Shown: positions 60,992 through 64,000 of the stretch, in pieces
Layout of the letters: every line of letters starts with the position of its first letter
Numbering within the stretch: the stretch's first letter is position 1
Source of the DNA: Vibrio sp. 10N.261.45.E2
GTDB lineage: Bacteria > Pseudomonadota > Gammaproteobacteria > Enterobacterales > Vibrionaceae
Assembly: GCF_002875705.1 (NCBI RefSeq)
Contig: NZ_MCZZ01000152.1
Span: 34,477 to 98,476 of the forward strand
DNA length: 64,000 nucleotides
Direction of reading: 5' to 3'
The notes under the pieces: model-generated
The model's input: the letters and a program-made list of their open reading frames with translations, nothing else
Told to the model about the DNA's origin: nothing
Databases searched by the model: none
Position numbers and translations under genes: made by a program

Positions 60992-62425
60992 TTACTTGTT
61001 GTCTAGTTTTACGAACAACATCGTTAGGACAAAAGACAGTGCAAATACACCCATCACGCCCATCAGTGCTTGAATGAAGTTTTGCGTACCACCTGCAAGG
61101 TAAGCTGGCAAGCTGAATACAGAAGAAAGAATGTAGCTTGTTAAGTGCGTATCGATTGTTACCGAGATAGCACCGAACACACCTGCAGCCAAACTCGCGG
61201 TCATCATTGCTTTGGTGTATTTCGTGAGTACACCAAATAGAGCTGGCTCCGTGATGCCTAAGATAGCGGTAACACTTGAGCCCATCGTAATTGAAGATTG
61301 CTCTTTAGAAACCGTTTTACGTTGCTTGTGCCAGATAGCCATTGTCGCGCCAGCAATTGCCATGTTACCCAAACACATGATCGGCATAAGTAGATCCTTA
61401 CCATACAGTGCAAAGTTGTTGAGGCTGATTGGCGTCATGCTGTGGTGGATACCAAATACGATGGTAATTGGGCGAGTTAGACCAAATACAAAGCCCGTTA
61501 ACGTCGGAGAGATTTCCAGTAGTGAGCTCATTACCCAACCAGCGCCATTACTTAGCCAGATACCCGCAGGGCCAACAAACGATAGCGTGATGGTCGAAGT
61601 TACCGTAAAGGCAAGCAGTGGTGTAAATACCGGTTTTGCAGAAGAAGGAACTAGACGGTCAACTAACGGAGTCACTTTGGACAATAACCAGATAGCGAGA
61701 ATAGCAGGGACGATAGCGCCGCCGTAGTTGAGCAGCTCAATAGGAACCACGCCAAGCACCGTCAGCTCTGGTGCAGCACCAGCATCTTTTAGCATCGCCG
61801 CTTTATCTACTAGCTTAGGTGCTAGCATTGCAGAGGAAACAGCCAGTGCTATGTACTCGTTTACTTTGAATACCTTAGCTGCAGAAAAGGATACAAGCAT
61901 AGGTAAGAAGAAGAACACTGCGACAGAAATTGAACGGAAGAAGTAAACCGTGTCTGAGCTTTCAGAGATAACATTGGTTGCAATAAGACCAGATAACAGG
62001 CCCATCAACATGCCCGCGCCAGCAATTGCAGGTACAACCGGACCAAAGATGCCCGCGACAATGCGCATCACACCTTGGAACAGCTTCCCTTTCTCTAGCT
62101 CATCAGCCGGAGTCGCGTCAGCTTGTTGAGTGTTTGATAGCGCGTTGAACCACTTCTCTACCTCAACCCCAATGATGACTTGGGTTTGGCCTTGTTGAAG
62201 TACCACACCTTTCACGTCAGCAATCTGCTTGATCGCTTCTTCGTCTACCAGCGACTCGTCGGCTAATTTGAATCTCAGCCTTGTCATACAGTGCGTGATA
62301 CTCACGATATTGTTTTCACCACCGACAGCAATGACTAATAACTGTATATTTTCTTTGAAATTTTTCTTCTTCGATGATGACTTAGAGTTATTCACAACGG
62401 CATCACTATTTTCTACCATTTGCAT
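60992..62425 (-). CDS. PTS EIIBC of the glucose/sucrose-like superfamily
   Basis: 477 residues: N-terminal EIIB with phospho-Cys46 in 'SITHCMTRLRFKL' (about 25-105), then EIIC with about ten membrane helices including 'GITEPALFGV', the family signature. No EIIA domain or gene is nearby, so phosphate must come from a shared EIIA (Crr-type) as for sucrose and trehalose transporters. Substrate unknown; neighbours process KDG. The protein starts with a Ser/Lys-rich extension of about 25 residues. First gene of the minus-strand operon PTS-kdgK-eda. Confidence 0.88.
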   Translation of the reverse strand: MQMVENSDAVVNNSKSSSKKKNFKENIQLLVIAVGGENNIVSITHCMTRLRFKLADESLVDEEAIKQIADVKGVVLQQGQTQVIIGVEVEKWFNALSNTQQADATPADELEKGKLFQGVMRIVAGIFGPVVPAIAGAGMLMGLLSGLIATNVISESSDTVYFFRSISVAVFFFLPMLVSFSAAKVFKVNEYIALAVSSAMLAPKLVDKAAMLKDAGAAPELTVLGVVPIELLNYGGAIVPAILAIWLLSKVTPLVDRLVPSSAKPVFTPLLAFTVTSTITLSFVGPAGIWLSNGAGWVMSSLLEISPTLTGFVFGLTRPITIVFGIHHSMTPISLNNFALYGKDLLMPIMCLGNMAIAGATMAIWHKQRKTVSKEQSSITMGSSVTAILGITEPALFGVLTKYTKAMMTASLAAGVFGAISVTIDTHLTSYILSSVFSLPAYLAGGTQNFIQALMGVMGVFALSFVLTMLFVKLDNK

Positions 62426-62554
62426 ACTACACCTGTTATTGGAATATATTTAACTCGAGAAATCATAACGACAACCAATTTAAATCCAACGGAGTAAAAA
62501 GAGATCTCAATCACATTTAAAATCCGAAAAATTATTTTTTAGCCGTTTTTTGCC

Positions 62555-62601
62555 AATTGGTATGTTTTGTTTATCAAAAAAAAACACTTAACGTACCAAT
62601 T
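62555..62601. promoter_or_regulatory. Split inverted repeat AATTGGTA ... TACCAATT in the divergent promoter
   Basis: AATTGGTA (62555-62562) and TACCAATT (62594-62601), 31 bases apart, between the EIIBC and dehydratase genes. Half-sites resemble those of UxuR/ExuR-type GntR regulators, from general knowledge. Confidence 0.6.
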
Positions 62602-62686
62602 ATTTTTAGGCAAAAATTAGCGCTTGAAATGTAATTTTTAAAGCGGTTAGATAATAGGAGTTGACTTAAGTTTAGGTTATTTAATT

Positions 62687-63886
62687 GTGAAAGAAACTAT
62701 TATATCTGACATCCATTGTATTATTACTAAACCAGACAGACACAACCTAATTACCGTTGTAGTTGAAACGAATGAAGGTGTGACTGGCTTTGGTTGTGCG
62801 ACATTCCAACAAAGACCGCTTGCTGTAAAAACAATGGTCGATGAATATTTAAAACCTATTCTTATTGGAAAAAACGCCAATAATATTGAAGACTTATGGC
62901 AAATGATGATGGTTAACGCTTACTGGCGAAATGGCCCTGTCATCAATAATGCAATTTCTGGTGTTGATATGGCACTGTGGGATATCAAAGCTAAGTTAGC
63001 GGGTATGCCGCTGCACCAACTTTTTGGTGGTAAGTCTCGTGATGCTATTCCTGTATACACACACGCGACTAGCGACACGATGGAAGGTATTTATGAGCTG
63101 GTGGAATCTTTCCTAGACAAAGGCTACAAGCATATCCGTTGTCAGCTTGGCTTCTATGGCGGTGTTCCAACCGATTTGCATACCACTCAAAACCCGACTG
63201 AAGGTTCGTACTACGACCAAGATCAGTACATGGACAATACGCTAACGATGTTTAAGTCGCTGAGAGAGAAGTATGGTAACCAATTCCATATTCTTCACGA
63301 TGTCCATGAGCGTCTATTCCCGAACCAAGCAATACAATTTGCCAAAGAAGTTGAGCAATATAAGCCTTACTTCATTGAAGATATTCTGCCGCCAAATCAA
63401 ACGGAATGGTTGGATAATATTCGTAGCCAAAGCTCAGTTTCATTAGGTTTAGGGGAGTTATTTAATAACCCTGAAGAGTGGAAATCATTGATCGCTAACC
63501 GTCGCATTGATTTCATTCGATGCCATGTTTCACAAATTGGAGGTATTACCCCTGCTCTGAAACTAGGCCACTTATGCCAGAACTTCGGTGTACGTATTGC
63601 ATGGCATTGCCCGCCAGATATGACGCCAATTGGTGCCGCGGTAAACACGCATTTGAATGTGCATTTACACAATGCAGCGATTCAAGAGCATGTGGAGTAC
63701 AACGAGAATACACACAAGGTATTCCCGAACGCAGCAGAGCCAATTAATGGCTACTTATACGCTTCAGAAATCGCAGGTATTGGTGTCGAGATTGACCGAG
63801 AGGTTGCAGCTGAATTCCCTGTGATGTATCGCCCCCACGAGTGGACTCAAAGTCGCCTTCCTGATGGCGCGATCCACACTCCATAA
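62687..63886 (+). CDS. RspA/ManD-like sugar-acid dehydratase (enolase superfamily)
   Basis: 399 residues, mandelate racemase/muconate lactonising fold: Asp in 'LHDVHERLFP' (metal), Glu in 'FIEDILPP', Glu in 'LGLGELFNN', and catalytic His in 'IAWHCPPDMTP'. The family dehydrates D-mannonate or D-gluconate to KDG; some members are inactive and named RspA. With KDG kinase and KDPG aldolase divergently encoded, a KDG-producing role is likely. The start is GTG at 62687 with a weak ribosome site. Downstream terminator follows. Confidence 0.88.
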   Translation: MKETIISDIHCIITKPDRHNLITVVVETNEGVTGFGCATFQQRPLAVKTMVDEYLKPILIGKNANNIEDLWQMMMVNAYWRNGPVINNAISGVDMALWDIKAKLAGMPLHQLFGGKSRDAIPVYTHATSDTMEGIYELVESFLDKGYKHIRCQLGFYGGVPTDLHTTQNPTEGSYYDQDQYMDNTLTMFKSLREKYGNQFHILHDVHERLFPNQAIQFAKEVEQYKPYFIEDILPPNQTEWLDNIRSQSSVSLGLGELFNNPEEWKSLIANRRIDFIRCHVSQIGGITPALKLGHLCQNFGVRIAWHCPPDMTPIGAAVNTHLNVHLHNAAIQEHVEYNENTHKVFPNAAEPINGYLYASEIAGIGVEIDREVAAEFPVMYRPHEWTQSRLPDGAIHTP

Positions 63887-63903
63887 CTCATTGAGTTAAC
63901 CAA

Positions 63904-63932
63904 AATGGCCGCAGATAGCGGCCATTTTTTTG
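63904..63932 (+). terminator. Terminator after the dehydratase
   Basis: AATGGCCGC / GCGGCCATT stem, seven T; the last 70 bases of the window show no gene. Confidence 0.92.
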
Positions 63933-64000
63933 AAGATTGATCTACTACTTAAATATATCTTCGTGTATTTAAGTAAATTAACCCGAATTCAACTGCGAAG

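Noticed and set aside
1..64000. tRNA, rRNA, CRISPR array, prophage or insertion sequence
   Set aside because: None could be recognised by reading; no clover-leaf-like stretches, regularly spaced repeats, or transposase/integrase frames.

Overview
The window reads as a Vibrio chromosome segment, most likely from the Splendidus clade. Support comes from protein-level resemblance: a 218-residue pentapeptide protein almost the same as plasmid QnrS, a vibriolysin-type protease, a Vibrio proteolyticus-type aminopeptidase, and a betIBA-choline ABC operon arranged as in vibrios. It is dense, AT-leaning and made mostly of nutrient-use operons, which would fit the second Vibrio chromosome (inference). 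I saw no rRNA, tRNA, insertion sequence, integrase or CRISPR array.

Layout. 1-3.5 kb: end of putA, then putP and an AraC-type regulator (proline use). 3.6-15.2 kb: single genes, including a two-domain NTF2-like secreted protein broken by an in-frame TAA, a 56-codon gene on the minus strand, an Lrp-type regulator, a DUF445 protein, an ABC exporter, a CtlX-like amidino hydrolase, a small lipase-like hydrolase, EptA, and an outer-membrane barrel. 15.3-25.7 kb: a catabolic locus with RpiR regulator, PLP ammonia-lyase-like enzyme, D-aminoacylase, RidA, Na+/solute symporter, KDG kinase, KDPG aldolase and secreted GH20 hexosaminidase. Together these make a credible route for N-acetylglucosaminate released from oxidised chitin. 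25.8-29.8 kb: two secreted metalloproteases. 30.4-34.3 kb: small lipoprotein, RstB/RstA-like two-component pair, unknown lipoprotein. 34.7-42.7 kb: betIBA-choXWV (choline to glycine betaine) plus a MarR regulator.

43.0-50.9 kb: aldehyde dehydrogenase, 4-TM protein, iron alcohol dehydrogenase, Sel1 protein, Ser-type sulfatase with its radical-SAM maturase, and a TetR regulator. A shared operator motif precedes the aldehyde dehydrogenase, the alcohol dehydrogenase and tetR, suggesting one regulon. 51.1-51.8 kb: chromosomal qnrS-like gene preceded by a 34-codon ORF whose stop abuts the qnr start. 52.4-57.6 kb: a PTS operon matching the poorly understood E. coli cmtBA-yggPFDC cluster, but with a YcdX-type PHP phosphatase where E. 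coli has YggF. 57.8-59.2 kb: DUF5062-like gene, then DUF5993-DsbB pair. 59.3-63.9 kb: a second KDG kinase/KDPG aldolase pair with a PTS EIIBC and a divergent RspA/ManD-like sugar-acid dehydratase.

Two separate sets of kdgK and eda thus sit about 37 kb apart, each tied to its own sugar-acid source. All functional calls are from reading the sequence; no database search was run.
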